Of a DNA stretch of 64,000 nt, positions 1 to 9,461 are shown in pieces; position 1 is the stretch's first letter, and the number at the start of each line of letters is the position of its first letter. Source of the stretch: Cyclobacteriaceae bacterium (GTDB lineage Bacteria; Bacteroidota; Bacteroidia; Cytophagales; Cyclobacteriaceae); the NCBI GenBank assembly GCA_019638395.1, contig JAHBTX010000001.1, positions 558,001-622,000 on the forward strand, given 5' to 3'. The notes below the pieces were generated by a model, which saw only the letters and a program-made list of their open reading frames with translations, did not search any database and was not told the origin of the DNA. A program made the position numbers and the translations under genes.

Positions 1-12
1 TCGGTAATTCGA

Positions 13-420
13 TTACTTAACAGTCCAAACCACTTGCTGCTGATCGGCACCAACATTTAGAATAACCCGCATCGGATTCGGTACGATCACCAGTTTTGTA
101 TCCTTGCCGGGAATTGAATCTACTTCCACAAACACACCTTCTTTGTTGGTTACAGCGTATTCATTCTTTTCGTTGATAGAATATGTTTTTGCCAGGTAAG
201 CAATGGGATATAGCACATCCGTATCGGGACAATACTTATCGTGTACATCTTGCAATACCTCCTCCAGGTAATCACCGTACTTAACTTGTAATGAGTCTTC
301 CAAATCGTGCAGTTCCTCCTCCAGATCATCATACTTGGGATTGTTATAATCAATTTTAGAAAGTGCATTTCTGCGCTTGGCTATTTCCTGAATTGCTTTA
401 TCAAGTTCCTTTACATCCAT
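13..420 (-). CDS. Conserved hypothetical protein, 135 aa
   Basis: Function not recognised. The protein opens with an acidic, charged helical stretch (about residues 1-60, rich in Glu, Asp, Lys and Leu, probably coiled coil) followed by a more mixed C-terminal half ending in VVWTVK. There is no signal peptide or membrane segment, so it is probably cytoplasmic. The ATG at 418-420 is preferred; an in-frame TTG 21 bases upstream would add seven residues but TTG starts are uncommon. It is divergent from the hppD gene with about 90 bases between them, so the two promoters share this gap. The frame is open, with no sign of damage. Confidence 0.7.
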   Translation of the reverse strand: MDVKELDKAIQEIAKRRNALSKIDYNNPKYDDLEEELHDLEDSLQVKYGDYLEEVLQDVHDKYCPDTDVLYPIAYLAKTYSINEKNEYAVTNKEGVFVEVDSIPGKDTKLVIVPNPMRVILNVGADQQQVVWTVK

Positions 421-482
421 GATTATTGAAAATTTTGTCAAGATTATGGAAACGGAGCCTAAATTAAAACTGGCCGATTGAT

Positions 483-490
483 TAATTTTG
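483..490 (+). promoter_or_regulatory. Putative -7 box (TAATTTTG) of hppD
   Basis: TAATTTTG fits the Bacteroidota -7 consensus TAnnTTTG and lies 22 bases before the hppD ATG. No good TTG element is seen at the expected distance upstream, so this is a half-supported promoter. Confidence 0.4.
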
Positions 491-512
491 AAACATCAGC
501 AATTAATTAAGT

Positions 513-1607
513 ATGAATCAGGATTTTCTACCCATCCTTGGTACCGACCACATTGAGTTTTATGTGGGCAACGCCAAACAAGCCGCATTGTTTTATCAAC
601 ATTGTATGGGCTTTGAGCTTACTGCCTATGCTGGGCCCGAAACAGGCGTGCGCGACCGAGCTTCGTATGTACTAACACAAGGAAAAATAAAATTTGTTTT
701 AACTACCAGTTTACAACCCGATACACCCATTGCACAGCATGTTGCCAAACATGGCGATGGAGTAAAAGTGCTGGCACTTTGGGTAGATGATGCCGAAAAA
801 TCATTTCGGGAAACAGTAGCGCGTGGTGGTGCTCCGGCCATAGCACCAGCAACTTTAAAAGACACACATGGTGAAGTTGTTGTCTCATCCATCCATACCT
901 ATGGTGATACCCTGCACACCTTCGTAGAAAGAAAGAATTATAAAGGTGCTTTTTTGCCCGGTTATCAACCTGTAAAAACCAATTGGAAACCCGAACCCAT
1001 CGGATTAAAGTATGTAGATCATTGTGTGGGGAATGTAGAGTTGGGTAAAATGAACCATTGGGTTGAGTTCTACGAAAAAGTAATGGGTTTCAACCTGCTT
1101 ATCACATTCGATGACAAGGACATCTCTACCGAGTACAGTGCCTTAATGTCCAAAGTTGTTTCCAATGGAAATGGTTATATCAAGTTTCCGATCAATGAGC
1201 CGGCATCGGGAAAAAAGAAATCGCAAATAGAAGAATACCTTGATTTTTATAAAGGCCCGGGTGTGCAACATATTGCCATCGCTACCGATGATATTATTCA
1301 CACAGTAGCCGAACTAAGGCGCAGAGGTGTTGAGTTTTTACGAGTGCCCGATGTGTATTATGATGATGTATTGGATCGTGTAGGGCACATCAACGAAGAT
1401 ATTCAGGCATTAAAGAAATTAAATATCCTGATCGATCGAGATGAAGAAGGTTACCTGTTGCAGATATTCACCAAGCCGATTCAAGATCGTCCTACCCTAT
1501 TCTTTGAAATAATCGAGCGAAATGGTGCCAAATCTTTTGGCAAAGGAAACTTTAAAGCTTTATTCGAAGCCATTGAAATGGAGCAAGGCTTACGCGGAAA
1601 TCTATAA
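513..1607 (+). CDS. hppD: 4-hydroxyphenylpyruvate dioxygenase
   Basis: Converts 4-hydroxyphenylpyruvate and O2 to homogentisate and CO2 in tyrosine breakdown; a cytoplasmic non-haem iron enzyme. The 364 residues show the two vicinal-oxygen-chelate halves of the family, starting at about residues 10 and 165. The three iron ligands are visible as His170 (YVDHCVGN), His253 (VQHIAIAT) and Glu332 (LFFEIIER), and the C-terminal family signature SFGKGNFKALFEAIE is intact. Length is normal. Homogentisate dioxygenase, the next step, is not in the window. It ends before a hairpin that may terminate it. Confidence 0.97.
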   Translation: MNQDFLPILGTDHIEFYVGNAKQAALFYQHCMGFELTAYAGPETGVRDRASYVLTQGKIKFVLTTSLQPDTPIAQHVAKHGDGVKVLALWVDDAEKSFRETVARGGAPAIAPATLKDTHGEVVVSSIHTYGDTLHTFVERKNYKGAFLPGYQPVKTNWKPEPIGLKYVDHCVGNVELGKMNHWVEFYEKVMGFNLLITFDDKDISTEYSALMSKVVSNGNGYIKFPINEPASGKKKSQIEEYLDFYKGPGVQHIAIATDDIIHTVAELRRRGVEFLRVPDVYYDDVLDRVGHINEDIQALKKLNILIDRDEEGYLLQIFTKPIQDRPTLFFEIIERNGAKSFGKGNFKALFEAIEMEQGLRGNL

Positions 1608-1613
1608 ACGAGA

Positions 1614-1643
1614 GAAAGCTGCCCGAATTACCGGACAGCTTTC
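1614..1643 (+). terminator. Hairpin after hppD
   Basis: GAAAGCTG at 1614-1621 pairs perfectly with CAGCTTTC at 1636-1643, with a short inner CCG/CGG stem and a small loop. Only a weak T-run follows. It lies between the convergent hppD and the 147-residue gene, so it may serve both strands. Confidence 0.45.
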
Positions 1644-1657
1644 TTAACTTTACAAAG

Positions 1658-2101
1658 TTACTTTTTGAAATATAATCGGGTAATAAAAATACCCACGCCA
1701 TCACTTTTACCGGCATCACTTTCTACTGCACTGGAAACAAACACTAAATTCCAACCTTCCTTCACCATATCGTTTATCTTAGAAGAAATCACTGCATCGT
1801 TGGATGCAATGTTCTGAAAATTAATACCGGCAATGCTGTAAAAGTTCAGCAATTTGGTTTCGCTGAATTTATCAATTTTAATATCAGACCGTTTAATATC
1901 GCCCTGATCACTCTTACTCCCATCGGTGCGCTCGGTAGTTAGATCTTGATAATTGATGTCTTGCTTTTCCTCAATCATTCGTGAACGGCCAACACCCCCT
2001 GGCACGATTGATTCAACCACGGTTACAACTTTAAACTCCTGAGCCATGGCAAAGGTGGATGCAAAACTTAGCATTACACCCATAATAATTTTCATTTTCA
2101 T
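1658..2101 (-). CDS. Secreted hypothetical protein, 147 aa
   Basis: Function not recognised. Residues 1-21 form a clear Sec signal peptide (basic start, hydrophobic core, cleavage after AMA before Gln), so the mature protein of about 126 residues is periplasmic or exported. The mature part has a polar middle and a C-terminal motif of the type VKEGWNLVFVSS followed by a predicted strand ITRLYFKK. The start could be the ATG two codons later. It is convergent with hppD and divergent from the phosphohexomutase gene. Confidence 0.7.
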   Translation of the reverse strand: MKMKIIMGVMLSFASTFAMAQEFKVVTVVESIVPGGVGRSRMIEEKQDINYQDLTTERTDGSKSDQGDIKRSDIKIDKFSETKLLNFYSIAGINFQNIASNDAVISSKINDMVKEGWNLVFVSSAVESDAGKSDGVGIFITRLYFKK

Positions 2102-2115
2102 CAGACAATAGATTT

Positions 2116-2123
2116 TATATTTG
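2116..2123 (+). promoter_or_regulatory. Putative -7 box (TATATTTG) of the phosphohexomutase gene
   Basis: TATATTTG followed by C matches TAnnTTTG exactly and lies 51 bases upstream of the ATG. No TTG element was found at the usual distance. Confidence 0.45.
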
Positions 2124-2174
2124 CTCCGATAAACGAACCTCGTACTACAAAGTTTTTAATCTGGCATAAATACC

Positions 2175-3902
2175 ATGAACGAATTATTGAATATTGCTAC
2201 GCAACGTGCTAACATCTGGCTTCAAAGCGAAATAATTGATGACGCATCCAAAACCGAAATCAGGAATCTGCTTACCCAAGACAATCCGAAAGTGTTGATT
2301 GACAGCTTTTATAAAGACCTGGAGTTTGGCACGGGTGGTTTAAGGGGTGTAATGGGTGTAGGTTCTAACTGCATGAACCGTTACACCGTAGGGGCAGCCA
2401 CCCAGGGGCTTGCCAATTATTTAAAAAAATCTTTTGCCGGCCAAATCAAGGTTGCAATTGCTTACGACAATCGAAACAACAGCGCTGTGTTTGCACAGGT
2501 AACAGCCGATGTGTTTTCGGCTAACGGAATTGAAGCGTTTTTGTTTCCAGAACTTCGCCCTACCCCGCTGCTATCATTTGCTATTCGCTACTTAAAATGC
2601 CAGTCCGGAGTGGTGATTACGGCCTCTCACAACCCGAAGGAATACAATGGGTACAAAGCCTACTGGCAAGATGGAGCTCAGTTGGTACCACCACATGATA
2701 AAAATGTAATTGCAGAGGTTAATGCCATTGGTGGCTTTGAGAATATTAAGTTTAAGGCAAACCCCACTTTGATCAAAACGATATCAGGCGAAGTAGAAGA
2801 TGCCTACTACAAGGCATTAGCTGAACGAATTCCCCATAAGGACAGCATTCAGAAGCAACGAAACATTTCGTTGGTTTATTCGAGCATACACGGTGCTGGT
2901 ATTACCATGGTACCCGAATGCTTGCGCAGATTAGGGTTTGAAAACCTCACCGTTATTGAGGAACAAGCAAAGCCCGATGGAAATTTCCCTACCGTACATT
3001 CGCCTAACCCGGAAGAGCAATCGGCCATGCAGATGGCACTCGAAAGAGCGAAAGCTATTAATGCCGAGTTGGTTATGGCAACCGATCCGGATACGGATCG
3101 GGTTGGAATAGGAATAAAAAATCATGCGGGAGAATTCTTTTTGCTGAATGGCAATCAGGCTTTCAGTTTAATGATGTGGTTTATTATGCAAAACCTAACC
3201 GATGATGAGCGCAAAAGCGGATACATCGCTAAAACGATTGTAACAACCGAGTTGGTTGATACCATTGCCGCTAAAATGAATATAGCTTGTTATAATACCC
3301 TTACAGGATTTAAGTACATAGCAGAATTGATGGGCGAAATGGAAGGCAAGAAAACTTTCATTGCTGCCGGTGAAGAAAGTTACGGTTACATGGTTGGCGA
3401 TTTTGTTCGCGATAAAGATGCGGTTTCGGCCTGTGCCTTTTTTGCGGCCCTGGCTGCTGCGGCTAAAGACAAAGGGGCAACCCTGTATGATTGGTTATTG
3501 AAAATGTATATTGACTTTGGCTATTACAAAGAAGGGTTGGTAAACGTGGTAAAAAAAGGAGCTACCGGGGAGCAGGAAATTAAAGATATGATGGCCCGGT
3601 TTAGAACTACACCACCCAGGCAACTTGGCGGCAATGCCGTAACGTTAGTACTGGATTATAAAACGGGTATCCAAAAAGATCTTGTAACCGGTAAGGAAAC
3701 AGCACTAACCCTTCCCAAATCGGATGTGTTACAATTTTATACTGAAGATGGTAGTAAAATTTCAGTGAGGCCATCGGGTACTGAGCCCAAGATCAAATTT
3801 TACGTAAGTGTTAAAGCAACCCTCAAATCGAAAGCTGATTTTCTAACTGTAACAAGTTTGTTGGATACCCGGATTAAAGCCATTGAGAAAGAACTTGTAT
3901 AG
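2175..3902 (+). CDS. Phospho-sugar mutase (phosphoglucomutase/phosphomannomutase family)
   Basis: Alpha-D-phosphohexomutase that moves phosphate between C1 and C6 of hexoses, supplying sugar 1-phosphates for nucleotide-sugar synthesis. All four family landmarks are present: the phospho-serine loop TASHNP with Ser151, the magnesium loop DPDTDR with Asp304, Asp306 and Asp308, the sugar loop GEESYG near residue 398, and the C-terminal phosphate loop RPSGTEPK near residue 535. At 575 residues it belongs to the long PGM2-like group common in Bacteroidota. Whether glucose or mannose is the main substrate cannot be read from sequence. Its stop codon abuts that of the convergent HTTM-like gene with no spacer. 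Confidence 0.93.
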   Translation: MNELLNIATQRANIWLQSEIIDDASKTEIRNLLTQDNPKVLIDSFYKDLEFGTGGLRGVMGVGSNCMNRYTVGAATQGLANYLKKSFAGQIKVAIAYDNRNNSAVFAQVTADVFSANGIEAFLFPELRPTPLLSFAIRYLKCQSGVVITASHNPKEYNGYKAYWQDGAQLVPPHDKNVIAEVNAIGGFENIKFKANPTLIKTISGEVEDAYYKALAERIPHKDSIQKQRNISLVYSSIHGAGITMVPECLRRLGFENLTVIEEQAKPDGNFPTVHSPNPEEQSAMQMALERAKAINAELVMATDPDTDRVGIGIKNHAGEFFLLNGNQAFSLMMWFIMQNLTDDERKSGYIAKTIVTTELVDTIAAKMNIACYNTLTGFKYIAELMGEMEGKKTFIAAGEESYGYMVGDFVRDKDAVSACAFFAALAAAAKDKGATLYDWLLKMYIDFGYYKEGLVNVVKKGATGEQEIKDMMARFRTTPPRQLGGNAVTLVLDYKTGIQKDLVTGKETALTLPKSDVLQFYTEDGSKISVRPSGTEPKIKFYVSVKATLKSKADFLTVTSLLDTRIKAIEKELV

Positions 3903-4730
3903 TTATACCTGATATTCGTACTTACGGGGAATTAAAATCAGGTAGGACAAAATCATCATCACGCCAAAATCGAGTAGGCCCATAAAAATGATTATCGCCA
4001 GGTGAAATAGTACCCCGGCCACCAACCAGTATTTTTTCACACGTTCAAACCAAATAAAGAATGCAAACGATAGTTCAAAGAGTATTACCAGCCAGGCAAT
4101 TACAAGCGCACCCACCCCACTCAGTTGTATTGAAAGGTTAGGGTTCGAAAAAAAATCAAGGTTATTTATCGAGAATATTGCATTACCATTTCGCCACGAA
4201 TCGGTAATCAATTTATCATAGCCCGATAAGAAATAGATCAAAGCTATTTCAACTTTGATAAACAAGACCCCGAACGCAGCAATCATTTTTTGATATTTCT
4301 CTAAACCACGCCACTTTAAAACCGGAAACGTTGGAGTAACCAATCCAATGAGTAGAAATAAATTCAGCACAAGGTCTGCCCCATTTAAAACAGGAAACAA
4401 AAATTTACTCAAGCATACTGAAAACCAAAAAATAAGAAACGAACCAATGTAGTTTATCCGGACAACAAGACTTGTTAGCAGAATTAAACTAAACACCACC
4501 ACGAAAGCGCTTAGACCAAAATTTAAAAGTTGTAGTGGTGCATGTAACACCAAACCCACCAAACTATATTCTCGTGCGGGAAAAAATTCCACTATCGATT
4601 CCAGTGTAGCCCAACTTACCCAGAGTTTAATCAGTACAAATAAATAGAGCACTTTAAAGAAAAGTTCCTTTCGGGAATCTTCCAGCAACACACGCTTAAC
4701 ACCAATATCAACCTGATTAATCAACTCCAT
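3903..4730 (-). CDS. HTTM-domain-like integral membrane protein
   Basis: About six to seven hydrophobic segments are spread over 275 residues. The stretch around YFLSGYDKLITDSWRNGNAI, near residues 165-185, resembles the loop of HTTM proteins (the transmembrane domain related to vitamin-K-dependent gamma-carboxylase), though the full carboxylase is not present. The substrate is unknown. The start overlaps the end of the upstream 167-residue gene by 14 bases, so the two are probably co-translated partners. Family placement is by motif resemblance only. Confidence 0.65.
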   Translation of the reverse strand: MELINQVDIGVKRVLLEDSRKELFFKVLYLFVLIKLWVSWATLESIVEFFPAREYSLVGLVLHAPLQLLNFGLSAFVVVFSLILLTSLVVRINYIGSFLIFWFSVCLSKFLFPVLNGADLVLNLFLLIGLVTPTFPVLKWRGLEKYQKMIAAFGVLFIKVEIALIYFLSGYDKLITDSWRNGNAIFSINNLDFFSNPNLSIQLSGVGALVIAWLVILFELSFAFFIWFERVKKYWLVAGVLFHLAIIIFMGLLDFGVMMILSYLILIPRKYEYQV

Positions 4731-5220
4731 GTTTAATCGTGTAAAGGGTATCCACTGTAATTGCTAAGTCACTGGTTCCTTTTTTCACAAATATCAACTT
4801 CACCGAATCTGTACCGACAGGGAAATAGTTTTGATAATAGTTTAGCATTTGTTCAAATTCCATGTTGATTTGGACATCAGGATTTTTATGCTTTGCAATA
4901 AGATATTGATAATAAAAATATCGATCCAATCGGGTTTGAAGCATAGCCTTCGGATTACCCGTTGCCATTAATCTATGATAGTTTTCCAACGCTGGTTGCG
5001 AAACCGGGAGCCAGGTGTTTCCCACTTTGCAGGAAACCAGCATAGAATAAGATTGTTCAATCCGGTCTTTGGTAAAAAACGGCCCCGGCAAGAGATATTT
5101 CCGATATACCGAAGTTAGCAATCCGGCATTAAAAGTTGGACTAACAATCAGGAATAGCGAAAACACAGTGTGGAAAATGAAAAGCAGGGCTACTATTCGG
5201 GTGAATTTCAACAACTTCAT
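4717..5220 (-). CDS. Hypothetical membrane-anchored protein, 167 aa
   Basis: Function not recognised. One N-terminal hydrophobic segment (about residues 6-26) acts as a signal anchor or uncleaved signal; the remaining 140 residues are soluble and probably outside the membrane, and contain repeated Tyr-rich stretches (YYQYL, LNYYQNY). The ATG at 5218-5220 is preferred over an in-frame TTG 21 bases earlier. It overlaps the HTTM-like gene by 14 bases and probably works with it. Divergent from mtaB, 49 bases away. Confidence 0.65.
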   Translation of the reverse strand: MKLLKFTRIVALLFIFHTVFSLFLIVSPTFNAGLLTSVYRKYLLPGPFFTKDRIEQSYSMLVSCKVGNTWLPVSQPALENYHRLMATGNPKAMLQTRLDRYFYYQYLIAKHKNPDVQINMEFEQMLNYYQNYFPVGTDSVKLIFVKKGTSDLAITVDTLYTIKHGVD

Positions 5221-5253
5221 TGTGGTAATGATAGTAGCCAAATCTTAACATAT

Positions 5254-5261
5254 TATCTTTG
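5254..5261 (+). promoter_or_regulatory. Putative -7 box (TATCTTTG) of mtaB
   Basis: TATCTTTG followed by CCC fits TAnnTTTG. It lies only 8 bases before the mtaB ATG, so the transcript would be nearly leaderless if the box is used. No TTG element is visible at the standard spacing. Confidence 0.4.
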
Positions 5262-5269
5262 CCCAAAAT

Positions 5270-6589
5270 ATGAAGAAAGTAGCATTCTATACGCTTGGGT
5301 GTAAACTTAACTATTCCGAGACTTCTACCATCTCGCGCAAGATGGAGGAAGCTGGCTACCGGAAAGTAGAATTTACCGAACAACCTGATATTTTTATCAT
5401 TAACACCTGCTCGGTTACAGAGAATGCCGATAAGAAATGCCGTAAAGTAGTACGCGAAGCGCGCAACATCTCGCCCGATGCCTATGTAGCTATTATTGGT
5501 TGCTACGCACAATTGAAACCTAAAGAAATTTCGGAGATACCTGGCGTTGACGCAGTATTAGGAGCTGCAGAAAAATTCAGATTGGTTGAGTTATTGGATG
5601 GTTTTGTCCGGCCAAACAAACCACAGGTACTTGCCTCGGCTATTGACTCTGTGAATACGTTCAATACTTCCTTTTCACTTCATGATCGTACCCGCACTTT
5701 CTTAAAAGTTCAGGATGGATGCGATTACTCGTGTACATTTTGTACAATACCATTGGCCCGTGGCTTCAGCCGCAGCGACACCATTCCTAACATTGTGGAA
5801 CAAGCAAAAAAAATTGTGGCTACCGGTGTAAAGGAAATAGTGTTAACCGGTGTTAACACAGGCGACTTTGGAATTCGCGATGGTGAACGAAAAGATCGCT
5901 TTATAGATTTATTGAAAGAACTGGAAAAAATTGAAGGACTTGAACGCTTACGCATTTCTTCTATAGAACCCAATTTACTTACCGATGAAATCATTGATCT
6001 TGTCGCAAGCTCTTCCAAATTAGTTCCGCACTTTCATATTCCGTTACAATCAGGTTCTAACACAATTTTGAAATTAATGCGCAGGCGTTATCAGCGCGAA
6101 CTTTATACCAGTCGTGTAGAGAAAATAAAGGCTATAATGCCCCATTGCTGTATTGGTGTAGATGTGATTGTGGGTTTTCCTGGTGAAACCGATGATCACT
6201 TTATGGAAACGTATCGGTTTTTGAACGAGCTCGATATCTCCTACCTGCATGTTTTTACTTATTCCGAAAGAGAAAACACAGTTGCTGCCGAACTTCCGGG
6301 AGTTGTGCCTATAAAAATCCGGAACGAACGTTCACGCATGCTACACATCCTTTCTGATAAAAAGCGCAGAAGTTTTTATGAAGAAAACCTCGGCAAAACC
6401 TTTCATGTACTTTTTGAGAATGATGTAGAAGACGGATTAATGCATGGCTTCACCGGGAATTATATTCGGGTAGCCGCCAAATTCGATCCACTGCTTATCA
6501 ATGAAACTAAAGCGGTTATTCTTACCGGAATTAATGCCAAAGGACACGCAGAAGTTAGTGAGTTGGATGAGGTTATTAGTCACCCTTAA
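5270..6589 (+). CDS. mtaB: tRNA t6A37 methylthiotransferase MtaB
   Basis: Radical-SAM enzyme that adds a methylthio group to t6A at position 37 of ANN-decoding tRNAs. The N-terminal cluster-binding domain begins with TLGCKLNYSE, with Cys11, Cys47 and Cys78 as ligands of the auxiliary cluster. The radical-SAM motif is CDYSCTFC with Cys151, Cys155 and Cys158. A C-terminal TRAM-like region follows. The TLGCKLN start is typical of MtaB rather than MiaB or RimO. Its stop codon overlaps that of the convergent lolD-like gene by 4 bases (6586-6589). Confidence 0.93.
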   Translation: MKKVAFYTLGCKLNYSETSTISRKMEEAGYRKVEFTEQPDIFIINTCSVTENADKKCRKVVREARNISPDAYVAIIGCYAQLKPKEISEIPGVDAVLGAAEKFRLVELLDGFVRPNKPQVLASAIDSVNTFNTSFSLHDRTRTFLKVQDGCDYSCTFCTIPLARGFSRSDTIPNIVEQAKKIVATGVKEIVLTGVNTGDFGIRDGERKDRFIDLLKELEKIEGLERLRISSIEPNLLTDEIIDLVASSSKLVPHFHIPLQSGSNTILKLMRRRYQRELYTSRVEKIKAIMPHCCIGVDVIVGFPGETDDHFMETYRFLNELDISYLHVFTYSERENTVAAELPGVVPIKIRNERSRMLHILSDKKRRSFYEENLGKTFHVLFENDVEDGLMHGFTGNYIRVAAKFDPLLINETKAVILTGINAKGHAEVSELDEVISHP

Positions 6590-7236
6590 ACCATCCTGCC
6601 ATCTTTTATTTCCAACCTCCGGTCGGTCATGCCCGCAAACTCCTGATTATGGGTTACAATAACAAAAGTTTGGCCCAACTCATCGCGTAAACGAAAAAAC
6701 AGATCATGAAGTTCTTTTGCGTTTTTGGAATCAAGATTACCACTTGGCTCATCAGCAAAAACAAGGGCCGGATTATTGATTAACGCTCGCGCAACTGCCA
6801 CCCGTTGTTGTTCGCCACCCGAAAGTTGAGCGGGCTTATGTTCTGCCCGGGCACCCACATCTAATGTTTCAAGTAATTTTATGGCTCTTTCCTTAACCCC
6901 TTTCATTTCCTTACGCGCTATTAAAGCCGGTATCATCACGTTTTCTACAGCGGTAAACTCGGGTAGCAGATTATGAAATTGAAAGACAAAACCCAGCCGG
7001 GTATTTCTGAATGTTGCAAGCTCGTTTGGCGACTGGGTAAATATATTTAGATCATTCAGCCACACTTTCCCGTTGTCAGGCTCATCCAGGGTTCCCAGAA
7101 TGTGTAACAATGTACTCTTGCCTGCACCCGAGGCTCCTACAATACTCACTACCTCGCCCTGGTTTATAAGCACATCCACACCTTTCAACACCTCCAAGTC
7201 GCCATACGTTTTTCTTACGCCTTCAGCTTTTAACAT
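6586..7236 (-). CDS. lolD: ABC transporter ATP-binding protein, LolD-like
   Basis: ATPase subunit of a MacB/LolD-type ABC exporter; in the Lol system it powers release of lipoproteins from the inner membrane. Visible motifs are Walker [10 protein letters not shown] (34-42), Q-loop [10 protein letters not shown] (84-93), signature LSGGEQQR (138-145) and Walker B LVFADEP (158-164), followed by the H-loop VIVTHN. The length (216) and the phrase [11 protein letters not shown] are typical of LolD. No permease gene is next to it, so the assignment to Lol rather than another MacB-like exporter rests on similarity alone. Confidence 0.85.
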   Translation of the reverse strand: MLKAEGVRKTYGDLEVLKGVDVLINQGEVVSIVGASGAGKSTLLHILGTLDEPDNGKVWLNDLNIFTQSPNELATFRNTRLGFVFQFHNLLPEFTAVENVMIPALIARKEMKGVKERAIKLLETLDVGARAEHKPAQLSGGEQQRVAVARALINNPALVFADEPSGNLDSKNAKELHDLFFRLRDELGQTFVIVTHNQEFAGMTDRRLEIKDGRMV

Positions 7237-7298
7237 TGCTCTTTTATTTGTTGAATTAAAGGTTTAAAAAAAGTAGCTTGCCTCCAAAACTTATTTTT

Positions 7299-8510
7299 AT
7301 GAACATTCACGAATACCAGGCTAAAGACATACTAAAAAAATTTGGAGTAGCTGTACAACGTGGCATTGTTGCCGACACACCCGATAAAGCAGTAGCTGCG
7401 GCCAAAGAGTTAGGAGCTGAAACTGGTTCAAAGTGGTTTGTTGTTAAATCACAGATTCATGCCGGTGGTCGTGGTAAAGGAACGATTAAAGAAACTGGAT
7501 CGCGCGGTGTAGTATTGGCCAAAAGTGTAGATGAAGTATTTGAAAAGTCAAAGGCCATTTTAGGTGGCACATTGGTTACCATTCAAACCGGGCCGGCCGG
7601 GAAAAAGGTAAATAAAGTTCTGATTGCCGAAGACGTATATTATCCGGGCGAATCGGAGCCCAAAGAATATTACATGAGTATTTTGTTGGATCGGGCTACC
7701 AGCAAACCGGTAATTATGGCATCTACCGAGGGCGGTATGAACATAGAAGAAGTAGCAGAAACGCACCCCGAAAAAATTGTAAAAGAATGGGTTGACCCAA
7801 CAATTGGCTTACAGCCCTTTCAGGCCCGCAAAGTTGCCTTTAAACTGGGCCTTGAAGGAAATGCCTATAAAGAGATGGTTAAGTTTATACATGCTTTGTA
7901 CAGTGCCTATATTGGTTTGGATGCATCCATGTTTGAAATAAACCCTGTATTAAAGACCTCCGATAGTAAAATACTGGCAGTAGATGGTAAAGTTAATTTA
8001 GATGACAATGCATTGTTTCGCCATAAAGACTTAGAAGAGCTACGCGATATTTCCGAAGAAGACCCATTGGAGGTTGAGGCTGGAAAATCAGGCCTTAACT
8101 ATGTAAAATTAGACGGCAATGTTGGCTGCATGGTAAATGGAGCAGGATTGGCGATGGCCACCATGGATATCATTAAACTTTCGGGTGGCGAACCCGCCAA
8201 TTTTCTGGATGTAGGTGGTGGAGCCAATGCTGAAACGGTGGAAGCTGGATTCAGGATTATCTTGAAGGATCCCAATGTAAAGGCCATATTAATAAACATT
8301 TTTGGGGGTATTGTTCGCTGCGACCGGGTGGCGAATGGGGTTGTTGAAGCCTATAAAAAAGTAGGGAATATCCCTGTGCCTATTATCGTTCGCCTGCAGG
8401 GCACCAATGCGGAGGAAGGCGCTAAAATCATCCAGGAATCCGGATTAAAGGTGTTTTCAGCTATTTTGTTAAAAGATGCAGCTCAGAAAATAAAGGAAGT
8501 GCTGGCATAA
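7299..8510 (+). CDS. sucC: Succinyl-CoA ligase (ADP-forming), beta subunit
   Basis: TCA-cycle enzyme subunit that converts succinyl-CoA to succinate with formation of ATP. The protein starts with the family hallmark [12 protein letters not shown] and has an ATP-grasp domain (first ~240 residues, with HAGGRGKG), then the ligase domain with GGIVRCD and the ending of the form [17 protein letters not shown]. The ATG at 7299 is chosen because it gives the conserved N-terminus; an in-frame TTG further upstream is not needed. Length 403. The alpha subunit gene (sucD) is not nearby, which is common in Bacteroidota. Confidence 0.97.
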   Translation: MNIHEYQAKDILKKFGVAVQRGIVADTPDKAVAAAKELGAETGSKWFVVKSQIHAGGRGKGTIKETGSRGVVLAKSVDEVFEKSKAILGGTLVTIQTGPAGKKVNKVLIAEDVYYPGESEPKEYYMSILLDRATSKPVIMASTEGGMNIEEVAETHPEKIVKEWVDPTIGLQPFQARKVAFKLGLEGNAYKEMVKFIHALYSAYIGLDASMFEINPVLKTSDSKILAVDGKVNLDDNALFRHKDLEELRDISEEDPLEVEAGKSGLNYVKLDGNVGCMVNGAGLAMATMDIIKLSGGEPANFLDVGGGANAETVEAGFRIILKDPNVKAILINIFGGIVRCDRVANGVVEAYKKVGNIPVPIIVRLQGTNAEEGAKIIQESGLKVFSAILLKDAAQKIKEVLA

Positions 8511-8565
8511 ACCGGTTTCCTGTTTGGATAAAAAAGCATAAATTCGTGGTTTAAAGATAGTTATT

Positions 8566-9447
8566 ATGCGTAAACTATTGGTTTTGGTGGTATTGCTTAC
8601 AGTAGCTGAAGCTGCTATAGCCCAAAGTTTCTATGCGATTCGTAAAAACAGATCACTCATTGCCATCTTTGGGGCTGGTACCTCTACTTATTTTGGAGAG
8701 TTGTCTAATCCGGGCAATTATTTGGATGCTAAGCCCAATATCAATTTTGGGTTGCAATATTACTTAGCCCCTAGAATAAGTGCGCGTGCGGAAGTAACCT
8801 GGTTTTCAATTGAAGGAAATGATGCTGAAGCCGATCATGGGGGAAGGGTAAAAAGAAATTTATCCTTTAAATCGAATAATATTGAACTTAATCTTGTAGG
8901 CCAAATAAACTTTTTTCCAAATGGAAATAGGTATTACAGAAGGCCTCAGATTAACGCATACGCTTTTGGTGGTTTAGCAGCTGTGTATTTTAATCCTAAA
9001 GCTGAACTCAATGGAGAAACATATGCCCTACAACCATTACGAACTGAAGGTGTATCATATAGTCGAGTTGCATTTGCTTTACCATTTGGGTTCGGAGTTC
9101 GTAAGAAATTAGGACCAAACCTCAACCTATCAGTTGAATGGGGATACCGGAAAGTTTTTACAGATTATCTTGATGACGTCAGCTCAAGCTATCCTGATTT
9201 ATCAACCTACACAGGACCAGCCTTAGCCCTTTCATTCAGAGGTCAAGAGAACGGCTTAGATCAACCATTTCCATCTGCTGGACACCAACGAGGAAACTCT
9301 TCTACCGATGATGGGTATATGCTCCTAAGCTTAAAGGCAGAGTACTACCTGCCATTGGATTTACGAGATCAGGGAAATGGCAGGATGTACAGCAAAAAGC
9401 GTAGCGCTTCTTACCGGTATAATAAGCGCGGAGGACTTAGAAGATAA
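8566..9447 (+). CDS. Outer-membrane beta-barrel protein, DUF6089-like
   Basis: Signal peptide in residues 1-19 (cleavage after AIA before Gln), then alternating strands typical of a small outer-membrane barrel. The early phrase FGAGTSTYFGELSNPG and the later YRKVFTDYLDDVS resemble the DUF6089 group of Bacteroidota, which often lies near cell-envelope genes. The last ~25 residues are strongly basic (KKRSASYRYNKRGG), which is odd for a barrel end. Function is unknown. It is convergent with the capD-like gene. Confidence 0.75.
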   Translation: MRKLLVLVVLLTVAEAAIAQSFYAIRKNRSLIAIFGAGTSTYFGELSNPGNYLDAKPNINFGLQYYLAPRISARAEVTWFSIEGNDAEADHGGRVKRNLSFKSNNIELNLVGQINFFPNGNRYYRRPQINAYAFGGLAAVYFNPKAELNGETYALQPLRTEGVSYSRVAFALPFGFGVRKKLGPNLNLSVEWGYRKVFTDYLDDVSSSYPDLSTYTGPALALSFRGQENGLDQPFPSAGHQRGNSSTDDGYMLLSLKAEYYLPLDLRDQGNGRMYSKKRSASYRYNKRGGLRR

Positions 9448-9461
9448 GGTGTTTTCTTACT

